Shown here in pieces: positions 17,450 to 31,120 of a stretch of DNA of 64,000 nucleotides. Source of the stretch: Mesorhizobium amorphae CCNWGS0123 (GTDB lineage: Bacteria; Pseudomonadota; Alphaproteobacteria; Rhizobiales; Rhizobiaceae); assembly GCF_001686985.1 (NCBI RefSeq), contig NZ_CP015318.1:680001-744000 (forward strand), given 5' to 3'. Made by a program: the position numbers and the translations under genes. Position 1 is the stretch's first letter. Each line of letters begins with the position of its first letter. The notes below the pieces were generated by a model that was given only the letters and a program-made list of their open reading frames with translations, was not told the origin of the DNA and did not search any database.

Positions 17450-17797
17450 ATGGCGAACCCAAACGACCCCTTCACCTCTCCTGGCCCTGCGCCCAAATCG
17501 GGTGGCGGCGGTAGCGGCTGGCTGATTGCCCTGGTTGTCATCATCCTGGCCATCGTCGCCTACTATGTTTTCGGAAGAAGCGGCGAACACCCCACGGCGC
17601 CCGCCGAACCGCCAGCCGCCAGCACACCGGCGCCTGCGCCCGCACCGGCTGAGCCGATGAAGCCCGCCGAACCGGCTCCCGCGCCTGCGCCAGAACCCGC
17701 GCCGGCTCCCGCACCAGCCCCGGCGCCTGCTCCAGAACCGGCCCCTGCGCCCGCACCGGCTCCTGCACCAGCCCCGGCGCCCGCACCGGCCAACTGA
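17450..17797 (+). CDS. Single-span membrane protein with Pro/Ala-repeat tail
   Basis: A 115-residue protein. The first 23 residues are polar and Gly/Pro-rich, residues about 24-42 form one transmembrane helix (WLIALVVIILAIVAYYVFG), and the remaining 70 residues are almost entirely Ala-Pro pairs with scattered Glu, which would make an extended rod in the periplasm. The DNA of the tail is a degenerate tandem repeat. CGGAGGA precedes the ATG, and a strong terminator follows, so this is a self-contained transcription unit. No enzymatic domain is visible. Spanning the periplasm or cell wall is a plausible, unproven role. Confidence 0.75.
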   Translation: MANPNDPFTSPGPAPKSGGGGSGWLIALVVIILAIVAYYVFGRSGEHPTAPAEPPAASTPAPAPAPAEPMKPAEPAPAPAPEPAPAPAPAPAPAPEPAPAPAPAPAPAPAPAPAN

Positions 17798-17820
17798 TCA
17801 GGCCCTGAATTCAACGACGA

Positions 17821-17852
17821 ACGGCCCGCTGCAAAGCGGGCCGTTTTGTTTT
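17821..17852 (+). terminator. Rho-independent terminator
   Basis: ACGGCCCGCT and AGCGGGCCGT close a four-base loop and are followed by a T-rich tract (TTTGTTTTG). It lies 24 bases past the stop codon of the Pro/Ala-repeat protein. Confidence 0.85.
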
Positions 17853-17927
17853 GGGCAAGACACGCGAACACCGGAAGCGCAGAAAACCGCGTCAGATGGC
17901 CGCCGGAGTAGAGTTTATGACGGGGCC

Positions 17928-19331
<1,404 letters not shown>

Positions 19332-19356
19332 GATGGTGTCCTTCTTGGTCCGGCCG

Positions 19357-20112
19357 TCAGCGGCCGCCGCTTACATTCAGGATCGCGCCCGTCGAATAGG
19401 ACGCCGCGTCCGACAACAGATAGAGGATTGCGCGCGCGACTTCATCCGATGTGCCGGCCCTTTTCATCGGCAGCGTATCCTGGATGCGCGCCACGCGGTC
19501 GGGCTGGCCGCCGGAAGCATGGATTTCGGTGTCGATGATGCCCGGGCGCACCGCATTGACGCGGATACCCTCGGTCGCCACCTCGCGGGCGAGCCCGAGG
19601 GTGAAGGTATCGATCGCGCCCTTGGATGCCGCGTAGTCGACATACTCACCCGCCGAGCCATGCGCTGAGGCGGCCGACGAGACGTTGACGATGGCGCCGC
19701 CCTTGCCGCCGTGCAGCGTCGACATGCGCCTGACCGCCTCGCGCGCGCAGAGGAAGGAGCCGACGACGTTGACGCGCATCATGCGCTCCAGCCGCGCGCC
19801 GCTCATCTCGTCGAGGCGCGCCTTGACGTCGACGATGCCGGCATTGTTTACCAAGGCATCGAGCCGGCCCCAGGAACGGTCGACCACCTCGAACATGCCG
19901 ACGACATCGGCCTCACTGCCGACATCGCCTCTGACCGCGATCGCCTCGCCGCCGCCAGCCTCGATCTCGGCGACCAGCGCCCTGGCGGCGCCTTCATTGG
20001 CGGCATAGTTGACCGCGACGCGGTAGCCGGCTTCGGCGCCGAGCCGGCAAACCGCCGCACCGATGCCGCGGCTGCCGCCGGTGACCAGCAGAACTCTTTG
20101 CGTCGCGCTCAT
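19357..20112 (-). CDS. SDR-family oxidoreductase (glucose-1-dehydrogenase-like)
   Basis: A 251-residue short-chain dehydrogenase. The cofactor motif TGGSRGIG is at the N-terminus, NNAG follows in the central strand, and the catalytic Ser, Tyr and Lys are present ([17 protein letters not shown]). The basic residue pattern after the first motif is compatible with NADP(H). The C-terminus ends [10 protein letters not shown], as in the 3-oxoacyl-ACP reductase/glucose dehydrogenase group. The start codon overlaps the stop codon of the preceding gene in ATGA, which decides the start. It sits between sucB and lpdA; substrate unknown. Confidence 0.88.
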   Translation of the reverse strand: MSATQRVLLVTGGSRGIGAAVCRLGAEAGYRVAVNYAANEGAARALVAEIEAGGGEAIAVRGDVGSEADVVGMFEVVDRSWGRLDALVNNAGIVDVKARLDEMSGARLERMMRVNVVGSFLCAREAVRRMSTLHGGKGGAIVNVSSAASAHGSAGEYVDYAASKGAIDTFTLGLAREVATEGIRVNAVRPGIIDTEIHASGGQPDRVARIQDTLPMKRAGTSDEVARAILYLLSDAASYSTGAILNVSGGR

Positions 20113-20624
20113 TCCTGGCAACCCTTCAGCAGAAACGCATCCCATGGCACCTTGGAGAAGCCATTGTTGCCATAGGCCGCCGACATCTGGAGGGACGGCC
20201 CGAGATCGGGAAAGATCAGTGTCTTCGGCGCATCGACGCCTTCGGCCGGCAGCAGTGCGATGTTGCCCTTGTCATCGGCGCTATAGACGACGCCTTCCCA
20301 CACCGTGCAGGCGGCGAGCTCCTCACCGGTGACATCGCCGGTCGGGCATTTGTACATCAGCGAACCGTGCGGCCGCGCCACGCCATCCGTCCACATGACG
20401 ATGCCGTCCAGCACGACGCCCTTGTCGAGCACCATCTTGAAGCTGTTGGTGACGGTGGCCGAGTCCGTGGTGGGCCTGAAATCGATGCCGGCCTCGCTTT
20501 CGGCATCGCCATAGACGGCAAGCGCCAGCGGACAGGCAGCGTGGACGGTGGCAGGTATCATCACCGCTCCAACCGCTATCGATACGGTCGACAGGCCTTT
20601 GGACAAGAAAGAACGAATCGTCAC
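20109..20624 (-). CDS. Secreted protein of unknown function
   Basis: A 171-residue exported protein that I cannot assign to a family. The signal peptide ends at about residue 29 (TVHAAC). The mature part contains four cysteines (C30 after the cleavage site, MYKCPTG, AACTVW and LLKGCQE), enough for two disulfides in the periplasm. It is coupled to the following SDR gene by a 4-bp overlap and starts only two bases after the stop codon of the preceding gene, so it is clearly part of the sucB-lpdA operon despite having no obvious metabolic role. Confidence 0.75.
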   Translation of the reverse strand: MTIRSFLSKGLSTVSIAVGAVMIPATVHAACPLALAVYGDAESEAGIDFRPTTDSATVTNSFKMVLDKGVVLDGIVMWTDGVARPHGSLMYKCPTGDVTGEELAACTVWEGVVYSADDKGNIALLPAEGVDAPKTLIFPDLGPSLQMSAAYGNNGFSKVPWDAFLLKGCQE

Positions 20625-20626
20625 TG

Positions 20627-21208
20627 CTATCCACCTTGAACAGCTTGATCGAGGATGAAGACCGTAGAAAGAAAATAGTCTATCTCGAAAGCAACGTTCT
20701 CATTCCTGTCGACCGGAAGCGCATTCACCTCGTATTTGAGGGTCAAGATGCGAGAACTCTCCGCCATCTCAATATAAACGTCGCGCTCACGACCGCCGCC
20801 GACTACCCACTTGAATTCGCTCTTGTTCAGGAACTGTAGTGCCTTGGGCAAGGTATGTATGGCTATCGGCTTTGTGCCTGCAAAAGTCACGGGATGCCGG
20901 CCCACGTCGACGTCCAGATGGCCGTACCAAGTTGCCATCGTTCCACCCGATTGCATTCTTCCGAAGATGGGCTCGATGCTGATCGACCTCAGACGAAAAT
21001 CGGGGCTGAAGAAGAATTCGCAATTGGCGCCATAGATGCACCACGCGGACTCCGTGTCCTCGTGGCGATAATGGTTGTCCGCCCGCAGATCCTCCTCGTC
21101 GATAAGGCCTCGAACCGTCTCTCGGCTGCTTTTGCCGAGTTCGAGAGGACCCGCACGGCCTGCCGCCAGAAGCTCGAACAGGTCGATGGGCTGGGCGGGC
21201 TCGGCCAT
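20627..21208 (-). CDS. Protein of unknown function in the TCA operon
   Basis: A 193-residue soluble protein with no signal peptide and no family I can name. The N-terminal half has the pattern of small proteins with a short helix followed by a YGA..FFF strand (ETVRGLIDEEDL, then WCIYGANCEFFFSP), faintly reminiscent of immunity-type folds; this is speculation. The C-terminal third is noticeably poorer in GC than the flanking genes (around 20640-20760), hinting at different origin. It begins 10 bases after the sucB stop codon and is followed after two bases by another unknown gene. Confidence 0.6.
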   Translation of the reverse strand: MAEPAQPIDLFELLAAGRAGPLELGKSSRETVRGLIDEEDLRADNHYRHEDTESAWCIYGANCEFFFSPDFRLRSISIEPIFGRMQSGGTMATWYGHLDVDVGRHPVTFAGTKPIAIHTLPKALQFLNKSEFKWVVGGGRERDVYIEMAESSRILTLKYEVNALPVDRNENVAFEIDYFLSTVFILDQAVQGG

Positions 21209-21218
21209 CCCGGGTCAC

Positions 21219-22493
21219 TCACAGGTCGAGCACCAGCCGTTCCGGATCCTCCAGGCTTTCCTTGACGCGCACCAGGAAGGTCACGGCTTCCTTGCCGTCG
21301 ACGATGCGGTGATCGTAGCTCAGCGCCAGGTACATCATCGGCCGGATGACGATCTGGCCGCCGACCACCATCGGCCGGTCCTGGATCTTGTGCATGCCCA
21401 AAATGCCCGACTGCGGTGCATTGAGGATCGGCGTCGACATCAGCGACCCGTAAACACCGCCATTGGAAATCGTAAACGTGCCGCCTTGCATATCAGCCAC
21501 CGAGAGCTTGCCGTCGCGCGCAGCCAGACCCAGCCTCCCGATCTCCTTCTCGATCTCGGCGATGGACATCTGGTCGGCGTTGCGCACGACCGGCACGACG
21601 AGGCCCTTTTCGGTGCCGACGGCGACGCCCACATGGGCGAAGTTCTTGTAGATGATGTCGGTGCCGTCGATCTCGGCGTTGACCGCCGGAATCTCCTTCA
21701 GCGCATGCGTCACCGCCTTGGTGAAGAAGCCCATGAAGCCGAGCTTCACGCCGTGCTTCTTCTCGAACACGTCCTTGTATTTGGTCCGCAGCGCCATCAC
21801 CGCGCTCATGTCCACCTCGTTGAAGGTGGTGAGCATGGCGGCGGTCGACTGCGCTTCCTTGAGCCGGCGCGCGATGGTCTGGCGCAGCTTGGTCATGCGC
21901 ACGCGCTCTTCGCGCGACGCGTCGTCGGCGGTTGATGGCGCGCGCACGGCAACCGGCGCCGCCTTCGGCGTCTCGGCCGGCTGCGACGGCGCGCCCTTGG
22001 CGATGGCATCGAGCACGTCGCCCTTCAGCACCTGGCCGCGCTTGCCCGAGCCCGCGATCTGGTCGACCGCAAGATTGGCCTCGGCGAGCAGCTTTGCCGC
22101 GGCTGGCGCCGGCGGCATGGAGCGCGTCTCGATCGCGCCGGCATCGCCGGCGATCTTGGCGCTCTCGGCCGCGGCCTGCTTGGTCGTATGGGCCGCATCG
22201 GGGCTCGACGCCTGTGACACGGCTTGCGGCTTGGTGGCGGGTGCGGCAGCGCCGGCGCCAGCCGAAATCGTCCCTAGAAGCGCGCCGACCTCGACCGTCT
22301 CGCCTTCCTTGACGGTGATCTCGGACAGCGTCCCGGCGGCCGCTGCCGGCACCTCCACCGTCACCTTGTCGGTTTCGAGCTCGACCAGCGGCTCGTCGGC
22401 GGCGATCGTGTCGCCGACCTTCTTGAACCATTTGCCGATGGTCGCCTCGGTGACGGATTCGCCGAGTGTGGGGACGCGGATTTCGGTAGCCAT
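21219..22493 (-). CDS. sucB: 2-oxoglutarate dehydrogenase E2 (dihydrolipoyl succinyltransferase)
   Basis: E2 forms the core of the 2-oxoglutarate dehydrogenase complex and transfers succinyl groups to CoA. The 424-residue protein has one lipoyl domain at 1-77 with the lipoylated lysine in [11 protein letters not shown], an Ala/Pro-rich linker, a peripheral subunit-binding domain ([19 protein letters not shown]), another linker, and the acyltransferase domain with the catalytic motif [12 protein letters not shown] near the C-terminus. The ATG at 22493 is the normal family start; the upstream in-frame codons belong to the sucA end. It lies 25 bp after sucA. Confidence 0.97.
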   Translation of the reverse strand: MATEIRVPTLGESVTEATIGKWFKKVGDTIAADEPLVELETDKVTVEVPAAAAGTLSEITVKEGETVEVGALLGTISAGAGAAAPATKPQAVSQASSPDAAHTTKQAAAESAKIAGDAGAIETRSMPPAPAAAKLLAEANLAVDQIAGSGKRGQVLKGDVLDAIAKGAPSQPAETPKAAPVAVRAPSTADDASREERVRMTKLRQTIARRLKEAQSTAAMLTTFNEVDMSAVMALRTKYKDVFEKKHGVKLGFMGFFTKAVTHALKEIPAVNAEIDGTDIIYKNFAHVGVAVGTEKGLVVPVVRNADQMSIAEIEKEIGRLGLAARDGKLSVADMQGGTFTISNGGVYGSLMSTPILNAPQSGILGMHKIQDRPMVVGGQIVIRPMMYLALSYDHRIVDGKEAVTFLVRVKESLEDPERLVLDL

Positions 22494-22518
22494 TGTGCCT
22501 GTCCGTTCTTCGAGGGTT

Positions 22519-25506
22519 CTATTCGCCAAGCGCGTCGTCGAGCAACGCGGCGAGCTGGCTGAGATGCTTCGACATCAGTCCGGTCGCCGGCGAAGCGGAA
22601 GCCGGCCGGCCGGTGTAGCGCACCCGCTGATGCTTGGCGTCGATATGCGCCAGCACCCATTCGAGATACGGATCGATGAACGACCAGGCACCCATGTTCT
22701 TCGGCTCCTCCTGGCACCACACCATCTCGGCGTTGCGGAAGCGCGACAGTTCGGTGATCAGCGCCTTGGCCGGGAACGGATAGAGCTGTTCGACGCGCAG
22801 CAAGTAGATGTCGTTGATGCCGCGCTTCTCGCGCTCCTCGTAGAGGTCGTAATAGACCTTGCCCGAGCACAGCACGACACGGCGGATCTTGGAATCCTTG
22901 ACCAGCTTGATCGCCTGGCCGGAAAGCAGCTGGGCATCGTCCCACAGCAGTCGGTGGAAGGAGCTTTCGCCGGAAATCTCCGGCAGCGTCGACACCGCCC
23001 GCTTGTGGCGCAGCAGCGACTTTGGCGTCATCAGGATCAGCGGCTTGCGGAAGTCGCGCTTCAGCTGCCGGCGCAATATGTGAAAATAGTTAGCCGGCGT
23101 GGTGACGTTGGCCACCTGCATGTTGTCCTCGGCGCAAAGCTGCAGAAAGCGCTCGAGCCGGGCCGATGAGTGCTCGGGCCCCTGGCCTTCATAGCCGTGC
23201 GGCAACAGGCAGACGAGGCCGGACATGCGCAGCCACTTGCGTTCCCCCGACGAGATGAACTGGTCGAACACCACCTGGGCGCCGTTGGCGAAGTCGCCGA
23301 ACTGTGCTTCCCACAAGGTCAGCGCCTTTGGCTCGGCCAGACTGTAGCCGTATTCGAAGCCGAGCACCGCTTCCTCCGACAGCATCGAGTTGATGACTTC
23401 GTAGCCTGCCTGAGCTGCCGACAGATTGTTGAGCGGGATGTAGCGGGTTTCGTCGCTCTGGTCGTAGAGCACGGAATGGCGCTGTGAGAAGGTGCCGCGC
23501 TCGGAATCCTGGCCGGATAGCCGGATCGGATTGCCGTCGAGCAGGATGGCGCCGAAGGCCAGTGCCTCTGCCGTCGACCAGTCGATGCCTTCGCCGGATT
23601 CGATCGCCTGGCGGCGGTTCTCCAGGAAGCGCAGGATCGTCTTGTGCGCCTCGAAATCCTTCGGCACCTCGGTCAGCTTCTTGCCGATTTCCTTCAGCGT
23701 CTTGACCGGCACGGCCGTCTTGCCGCGCCGCTGTTCGTCCTGGTTGTCGGCCGTGCGCAGGCCCGACCATGCGCCGTCCAGCCAGTCGGCCTTGTTGGGC
23801 TTGTAGCTCTGGCCGACCTCCCACTCCGATTCCAGATGCGCCCGCCAGTCGGCTCTCATCTGGTCGAACTCGGCCTGGGTGATGTGGCCTTCGGCGATCA
23901 GGCGATCGGCATAGATCTGCACCGTCGTCTTGTGGTTGCGGATACTGCGATACATGATCGGCTGGGTGAAGGCCGGCTCGTCGCCCTCATTGTGGCCGAA
24001 GCGGCGGTAGCAGAACATGTCGACCACGACCGGCTTGTGGAACTTCATGCGGAATTCGGTCGCCACCTTGGCGCCGTGGACCACGGCTTCCGGGTCGTCG
24101 CCATTGACGTGGAAGATCGGCGCCTCGATCATCTTGGCCACATCCGACGGATAGGGCGACGAGCGCGAGAAACGCGGATTGGTGGTGAAGCCGATCTGAT
24201 TGTTGATGATGAAGTGCAGCGTGCCGGCGACGCGATGGCCGCGCAGGCCCGACAGGCCGAGGATCTCGGCGATCACGCCCTGGCCGGCGAAGGCGGCGTC
24301 GCCGTGCAGCAGCAGCGGCATCACCTTGGCGCGTTCCGACAGCGGCACGATTTCGCCGCGCTCGCGGCCGGCGAACTGGTCCTGCTTGGCGCGCGCCTTG
24401 CCCATCACCACCGGATCGACGATTTCCAGATGCGAGGGGTTGGCGGTCAGCGACAGATGCACCTTGTTGCCGTCGAACTCGCGGTCCGATGAAGCGCCGA
24501 GATGGTACTTGACGTCGCCCGAGCCCTCGACCTCGTCGGGAGCCGCCGAGCCGCCCTTGAATTCGTGGAAGATGGCACGGTGCGGCTTGGCCATCACTTG
24601 GCTGAGAACGTTGAGACGGCCGCGATGCGCCATGCCGAGCACGACCTCCTTGAGGCCGAGCTGGCCGCCGCGCTTGAGAATCTGCTCCAGCGCCGGAATC
24701 AGCGACTCGCCGCCATCGAGGCCGAAACGCTTGGTGCCTTTGTACTTGACGTCGATGAACTGCTCGAAGCCTTCCGCCTCGATCAGCTTCTGCAGGATCG
24801 CCTTCTTGCCGGGAGCGGTGAAGGTGATCTCCTTGTCGGCGCCTTCGATGCGCGCCTGGATCCAGGCCTTCTCCTCGGGGTCGGAAATGTGCATGAACTC
24901 GACACCGAGCGTCGAGCAATAGGTGCGGGTCAGGATCTCCAGCATCTGCCGGATGGTGCCGAATTCAAGTCCGAGCACATTGTCGAGGAAGATCGGCCGG
25001 TCGTAGTCGGCGGCGACGAAGCCGTAATTCTCCGGCGACAGCTCATTATAGTCCTCGAGCGGCTTGGCGATGCCGAGCGGGTCGAGATTGGCGTGCAGAT
25101 GGCCGCGCATGCGGTAGGCGCGGATCATCATGATGGCGCGCACCGAATCGCGCGTCGCCTGGTGCACGTCGGCGTCGGAAAGGACGTTGCCGTTGGTGAC
25201 CGCCTTCTCCTTGACCTTCTTCTCGATCGCCTTCTCGACCAGGCCCCAATTGCCGTCGAGCGCCGACACCAGTTCGCCATTGGCCTGCAGCGGCCAGGAA
25301 GGCCTCGCCCAGGAGGCGCCCTTGGCGTTCTTGCGGACGTCGGCGGCGTCGTCCTTCAGCGCCGCGAAGAAGTCCTGCCATTCGGGATTGACCGATTCCG
25401 GATCGTCCTCATAGGCGGCGTAGAGCGCGTCGATATAGTCGGCATTGCCGCCATAGAGGAAAGAGGTGAGCGAAAACTGGTCGTTGGCCTGATCTTGTCG
25501 TGCCAT
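22519..25506 (-). CDS. sucA: 2-oxoglutarate dehydrogenase E1
   Basis: E1 uses thiamine diphosphate to decarboxylate 2-oxoglutarate and succinylate the lipoyl domain of E2. The 995-residue protein is normal length. It shows the N-terminal segment [20 protein letters not shown] that binds E2, the [11 protein letters not shown] motif, the thiamine-diphosphate motif from GDAAFAGQG to IINNQIGF, and [12 protein letters not shown]. The ATG at 25506 starts the family-conserved [11 protein letters not shown]. Upstream lies a 139-bp gap with an inverted repeat that follows sucD, so sucA may also have its own promoter. Confidence 0.97.
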   Translation of the reverse strand: MARQDQANDQFSLTSFLYGGNADYIDALYAAYEDDPESVNPEWQDFFAALKDDAADVRKNAKGASWARPSWPLQANGELVSALDGNWGLVEKAIEKKVKEKAVTNGNVLSDADVHQATRDSVRAIMMIRAYRMRGHLHANLDPLGIAKPLEDYNELSPENYGFVAADYDRPIFLDNVLGLEFGTIRQMLEILTRTYCSTLGVEFMHISDPEEKAWIQARIEGADKEITFTAPGKKAILQKLIEAEGFEQFIDVKYKGTKRFGLDGGESLIPALEQILKRGGQLGLKEVVLGMAHRGRLNVLSQVMAKPHRAIFHEFKGGSAAPDEVEGSGDVKYHLGASSDREFDGNKVHLSLTANPSHLEIVDPVVMGKARAKQDQFAGRERGEIVPLSERAKVMPLLLHGDAAFAGQGVIAEILGLSGLRGHRVAGTLHFIINNQIGFTTNPRFSRSSPYPSDVAKMIEAPIFHVNGDDPEAVVHGAKVATEFRMKFHKPVVVDMFCYRRFGHNEGDEPAFTQPIMYRSIRNHKTTVQIYADRLIAEGHITQAEFDQMRADWRAHLESEWEVGQSYKPNKADWLDGAWSGLRTADNQDEQRRGKTAVPVKTLKEIGKKLTEVPKDFEAHKTILRFLENRRQAIESGEGIDWSTAEALAFGAILLDGNPIRLSGQDSERGTFSQRHSVLYDQSDETRYIPLNNLSAAQAGYEVINSMLSEEAVLGFEYGYSLAEPKALTLWEAQFGDFANGAQVVFDQFISSGERKWLRMSGLVCLLPHGYEGQGPEHSSARLERFLQLCAEDNMQVANVTTPANYFHILRRQLKRDFRKPLILMTPKSLLRHKRAVSTLPEISGESSFHRLLWDDAQLLSGQAIKLVKDSKIRRVVLCSGKVYYDLYEEREKRGINDIYLLRVEQLYPFPAKALITELSRFRNAEMVWCQEEPKNMGAWSFIDPYLEWVLAHIDAKHQRVRYTGRPASASPATGLMSKHLSQLAALLDDALGE

Positions 25507-25549
25507 TTTTGTCTGCGGAGCCCGGCTCCGTCTCCTTTTCAAGGGGAAT

Positions 25550-25648
25550 AGCGAGTAGTCAGTAGTGAGTAGGAAAACGGAAATTTCCCACTCAGCAGCT
25601 ACTCACACGTTCTTCCCTTTTCACTACTCACTAATGACTACTCACTTA
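25550..25648. repeat. Inverted repeat with GAGTAGT motifs
   Basis: The left arm (about 25550-25577, GAGTAGTCAGTAGTGAGTAG) and right arm (about 25620-25648, CACTACTCACTAATGACTAC) match with a few mismatches across a 43-bp spacer. The right arm runs into the sucD stop codon. A related short-unit repeat occurs at 46.8 kb. Confidence 0.75.
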
Positions 25649-26548
25649 ACCCTTGATCGCCTCGACCAAGGTCGTACCCAGCCGGGCCGGCGACGGCGAA
25701 ACTTTTATCCCGGCCGATTCCATCGCCGCGATCTTGTCTTCCGCGCCGCCCTTGCCGCCGGAGATGACCGCGCCCGCATGGCCCATCGTGCGGCCGGCCG
25801 GCGCCGTGCGGCCGGCGATGAAGCCGGCCATCGGCTTGCTGCGGCCACGCTTGGCTTCGTCCTTGAGGAACTGCGCGGCGTCTTCCTCGGCCGAGCCGCC
25901 GATCTCGCCGATCATGATGATCGACTTGGTCTCGTCGTCGGCGAGGAACATCTCGAGCACGTCGATGAACTCGGTGCCCTTGACCGGGTCGCCGCCGATA
26001 CCGACGGCAGTGGTCTGGCCGAGGCCGACATTGGTGGTCTGGAACACTGCCTCATAGGTAAGCGTTCCCGAGCGGGAAACAACGCCGACCGAGCCCTTGC
26101 GGAAGATGTTGCCGGGCATGATGCCGATCTTGCATTCGTCGGGCGTCAGCACGCCGGGACAGTTCGGCCCGATCAGCCGCGAGGTCGAGCGGTCGAGCCG
26201 CGCCTTGACCTTGACCATGTCCATCACCGGAATGCCTTCGGTGATGCAGACGATCAGCGGGATCTCGGCCTCGATCGCTTCGATGATCGCTTCCGCCGCG
26301 CCCGCCGGCGGCACATAGACCACCGAGGCGTTGGCGCCGGTCCTTTCCTTGCCCTCGGCGACGGTGGCGAAGATCGGCAGGCTTTCGCCCTTGGCGCCGG
26401 CCCAGGTCTCGCCGCCCTTCTTGGGGTGGATGCCACCAACCATCTTGGTGCCGTGATAGGCGAGCGCCTGTTCGGTATGGAATGTGCCGGTCTTGCCGGT
26501 CAGGCCCTGCACCAGCACTTTGGTGTTCTTGTCGACGAGAATGGACAT
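25646..26548 (-). CDS. sucD: Succinyl-CoA synthetase alpha subunit
   Basis: The alpha subunit carries the phosphohistidine of succinyl-CoA synthetase, the TCA enzyme that makes ATP or GTP. The 300-residue protein has the CoA-binding Rossmann start ([29 protein letters not shown] region), [18 protein letters not shown], and the active-site histidine in [13 protein letters not shown]. It is separated from sucC, its normal immediate partner, by a small cupin gene. The stop codon lies inside the right arm of an inverted repeat. Confidence 0.97.
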   Translation of the reverse strand: MSILVDKNTKVLVQGLTGKTGTFHTEQALAYHGTKMVGGIHPKKGGETWAGAKGESLPIFATVAEGKERTGANASVVYVPPAGAAEAIIEAIEAEIPLIVCITEGIPVMDMVKVKARLDRSTSRLIGPNCPGVLTPDECKIGIMPGNIFRKGSVGVVSRSGTLTYEAVFQTTNVGLGQTTAVGIGGDPVKGTEFIDVLEMFLADDETKSIIMIGEIGGSAEEDAAQFLKDEAKRGRSKPMAGFIAGRTAPAGRTMGHAGAVISGGKGGAEDKIAAMESAGIKVSPSPARLGTTLVEAIKG

Positions 26549-26598
26549 TGGGGCCCTTTTCTAAAAACCGTTGATCGAGGAAGGCTGCGCGGTCATGG

Positions 26599-26970
26599 TC
26601 AGAGCCGCTTGAGATCGGCGACGGTGAGATCGCTCTTGGCGTTGCCGGTGTTCAAAGTCGTCGCCGGCTCGAACATCAGCACCACCGGCTCTTCGGTCAG
26701 CGAGCGCGGCCGGTGCTCGACGCCGCGCGGCACGACGATGAAATCGCCCTCGCCAAGCTCGACCGGCCCGTCGCGGAAATCGATCGCGATCCTGCCGCGC
26801 AGCACCAGGAAGGCTTCGTCCTCATTGTCATGCGCATGCCAGTCGAAGACGTCGCCGAACTTGGCGACCTTCGCCTGGCTGTCATTGACATCGCCGGCGA
26901 TATGCGGATCGAACACCTTGGTGATCGTCCGATCCGCCGCCTCGACGAGGTTTATCTTGCGCGGGGGCAC
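26599..26970 (-). CDS. Cupin_2-domain protein
   Basis: A 123-residue single-domain cupin. The metal-binding motif 1 is present ([19 protein letters not shown], with H45, H47 and an acidic ligand), and motif 2 gives the last histidine (VPRGVEHRP). Such small cupins bind one divalent metal and may act as isomerases, dioxygenases or sugar/small-molecule binders; the substrate cannot be told. Its placement between sucC (4 bp upstream) and sucD (50 bp downstream) is odd because these two subunit genes are usually adjacent. Confidence 0.85.
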   Translation of the reverse strand: MPPRKINLVEAADRTITKVFDPHIAGDVNDSQAKVAKFGDVFDWHAHDNEDEAFLVLRGRIAIDFRDGPVELGEGDFIVVPRGVEHRPRSLTEEPVVLMFEPATTLNTGNAKSDLTVADLKRL

Positions 26971-26974
26971 AGGC

Positions 26975-28168
<1,194 letters not shown>

Positions 28169-28200
28169 GGCTCAATATCTCCAGATCAGCTGCCGGGGGA

Positions 28201-29346
<1,146 letters not shown>

Positions 29347-29384
29347 CGTCAAAGTTTGTGAGCCGACTTCGAGGAATTTACACA

Positions 29385-29813
29385 ATGGCGATCGAAATCA
29401 GAAGGCTGGAAGCGGGCGATGACGCCCTTGTGATGCATGTCGCCGAAGACGTGTTCGACGAGCCGGTGCGGCCGGACAGGCTTGCCGCCTACCTCGCTTC
29501 GCCGGGTCATTTCATGATTATGGCGCTGGCCGACGGCGTGGTCGTCGGCCAATGCGCCGCCGTCATCCACCGCCATCCCGACAAGGTGAGCGAACTCTAC
29601 ATCGACGAGATCGGCGTGACGCCGGCCTTCCAGCGCCAGGGCATCGCCCGAAGAATGCTCGACGCGATGTTTGTGATCGGCAGGGAGAATGGCTGCGAGG
29701 AAACGTGGGTCGGCACCGAGCCGGACAATGCTGCGGCGCGAGCGCTTTACGAGTCGCGCCGGGAGCCGCATGGGCCAGCGGAGGAGTTCGTCATGTATGT
29801 ATATAAGCTTTAG
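29385..29813 (+). CDS. GNAT-family N-acetyltransferase
   Basis: A 142-residue single-domain acetyltransferase. The acetyl-CoA-binding segment is clear (IGVTPAFQRQGIARRMLDAMF), as is the C-terminal NAAARALYESRRE that follows in the fold. It most resembles the aminoglycoside 3-N-acetyltransferase-like or ribosomal-type GNATs, but the substrate is not evident and no resistance role should be assumed. GAGGA lies before the ATG at 29385, which is preferred over a start nine codons upstream. It is convergent with zapE. Confidence 0.82.
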   Translation: MAIEIRRLEAGDDALVMHVAEDVFDEPVRPDRLAAYLASPGHFMIMALADGVVVGQCAAVIHRHPDKVSELYIDEIGVTPAFQRQGIARRMLDAMFVIGRENGCEETWVGTEPDNAAARALYESRREPHGPAEEFVMYVYKL

Positions 29814-29842
29814 GATTGGCCGAAGCCTCCCCACCTTGGCGG

Positions 29843-31042
29843 CTAAGCCTGCGCCTGCTGCGCTTCCGCCGGCGCCATCCTCGCCTTCTGCCGCTCCGTC
29901 CAGTCCTCCAGCCAGTCGCGGCTCTGCATTTCGATCAGCCGCGAGGCCGTACGCTCGAACTCGAACACCTCGACGCCGCGCCTGGCCGTGTAAAGCGCCT
30001 GTGGCGGCGCTTCGGCGCTGACCACCAGCCGAACATGATGGTCGTAGAGCGTGTCGATCAAAAGGATAAACCGCTTGGCCTCGTTGCGCTTGCCTTCGCC
30101 GAGTACCGGCACGTGGTCGATGAAGAGGGTCGAGAAGCGGCCGGCGATGGCCAGATAGTCACGCGCGCCGAGCGGCTTTTCGCAGAGATCGGCGAAGGAA
30201 AAGCGCGCCGCATCGCCAGCCGCGCGCGGCACCACCACCTGCCGGCCCTTCACCGTCAGCGCCGTCTCCATGGCCGACCGACCATGCGTCATCGCTTCCC
30301 AGGCCTGGTCGAGCACGGCATCGGCTGCCGCATCCGCCGGCGTGACATAGACCGGCATGCGGCTGAGCTTTTCGAGCCGGTAGTCCTTGTCGGCGTCGAG
30401 TGCGAGCACATCGGCGTGCCGCCCCAAAATGCCGACGAAGGGCAGAAAAAGCTGCCTGTTCAGCCCGTCGCGGTAGAGGTCGTCCGGCGCGACATTCGAG
30501 GTGGCGACCAGCACCACGCCATTGGCGAACAGCGCCGAAAACAGCCGCGACAGGATCATCGCATCGGCGATGTCGGTGACCGAGAATTCGTCGAAGCACA
30601 GCACCCAGGCCTGTTCGGCCAGCGCGCGCGCCACCGGCGGGATCGGATCGTCCTCCTTGACGTCGCCATTCTTGCGCGCCGCCCGGTGCTTCTGGATGCG
30701 GTCCTGCACATCGGCCATGAAGTCGTTGAAATGCACGCGGCGCTTGCGCCGGACCGGCAAGAGCTCGAAGAACATGTCCATCAGCATGGTCTTGCCGCGG
30801 CCGACGCCACCATGGATGTAGAGGCCCTTTACCGCCGCGGGCGGCTGCTTGCGCGCGAACAGCCAGCCGAGCGCGCTCGACTTCTGTGCCAGCCGCTTGG
30901 CCGAGATCTCGTCGGTCAGCCGGTCGAGTGCCGCGGCGATGCGCTCCTGCGCCGGATCGCGCTCGATGGCGCCGGTCTCGACCAGATGATCGTAGCGCTG
31001 CCTGACGGTCGCATGGGTCTGGAGGCCGTCGCGCAGATGCAT
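29843..31042 (-). CDS. zapE: Cell-division ATPase ZapE (AFG1-like)
   Basis: A 399-residue AFG1-family ATPase. Walker A is GGVGRGKTMLMD (about residues 77-88), Walker B is VLCFDEFSVTD, and an arginine-finger region follows (ATSNVAPDDLYRDGLNR). ZapE is known in Escherichia coli to interact with the FtsZ ring; in mitochondria the homologue aids degradation of respiratory subunits. Location next to mdh-suc genes is a recurring rhizobial arrangement. It is convergent with the GNAT gene. Confidence 0.92.
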   Translation of the reverse strand: MHLRDGLQTHATVRQRYDHLVETGAIERDPAQERIAAALDRLTDEISAKRLAQKSSALGWLFARKQPPAAVKGLYIHGGVGRGKTMLMDMFFELLPVRRKRRVHFNDFMADVQDRIQKHRAARKNGDVKEDDPIPPVARALAEQAWVLCFDEFSVTDIADAMILSRLFSALFANGVVLVATSNVAPDDLYRDGLNRQLFLPFVGILGRHADVLALDADKDYRLEKLSRMPVYVTPADAAADAVLDQAWEAMTHGRSAMETALTVKGRQVVVPRAAGDAARFSFADLCEKPLGARDYLAIAGRFSTLFIDHVPVLGEGKRNEAKRFILLIDTLYDHHVRLVVSAEAPPQALYTARRGVEVFEFERTASRLIEMQSRDWLEDWTERQKARMAPAEAQQAQA

Positions 31043-31060
31043 CGGTCACGTCGTTCTCGA

Positions 31061-31104
31061 GCAATTCCAGGAAAAGTGTGTAGCGGTTTTCCGTCCGGAA
31101 CTGC
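31061..31104. repeat. Dispersed palindromic repeat, copy 3
   Basis: GCAATTCC to GGAACTGC with the same inner hairpin as the copies at 3397, 13140 and 38637. It lies between zapE and the Omp19-like gene. Confidence 0.8.
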
Positions 31105-31120
31105 GTAAGGGCGGATCGGC

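Noticed and set aside
20627..21208. Immunity-protein family assignment
   Set aside because: Only a faint pattern similarity, and no toxin gene is nearby, so it is kept as unknown.
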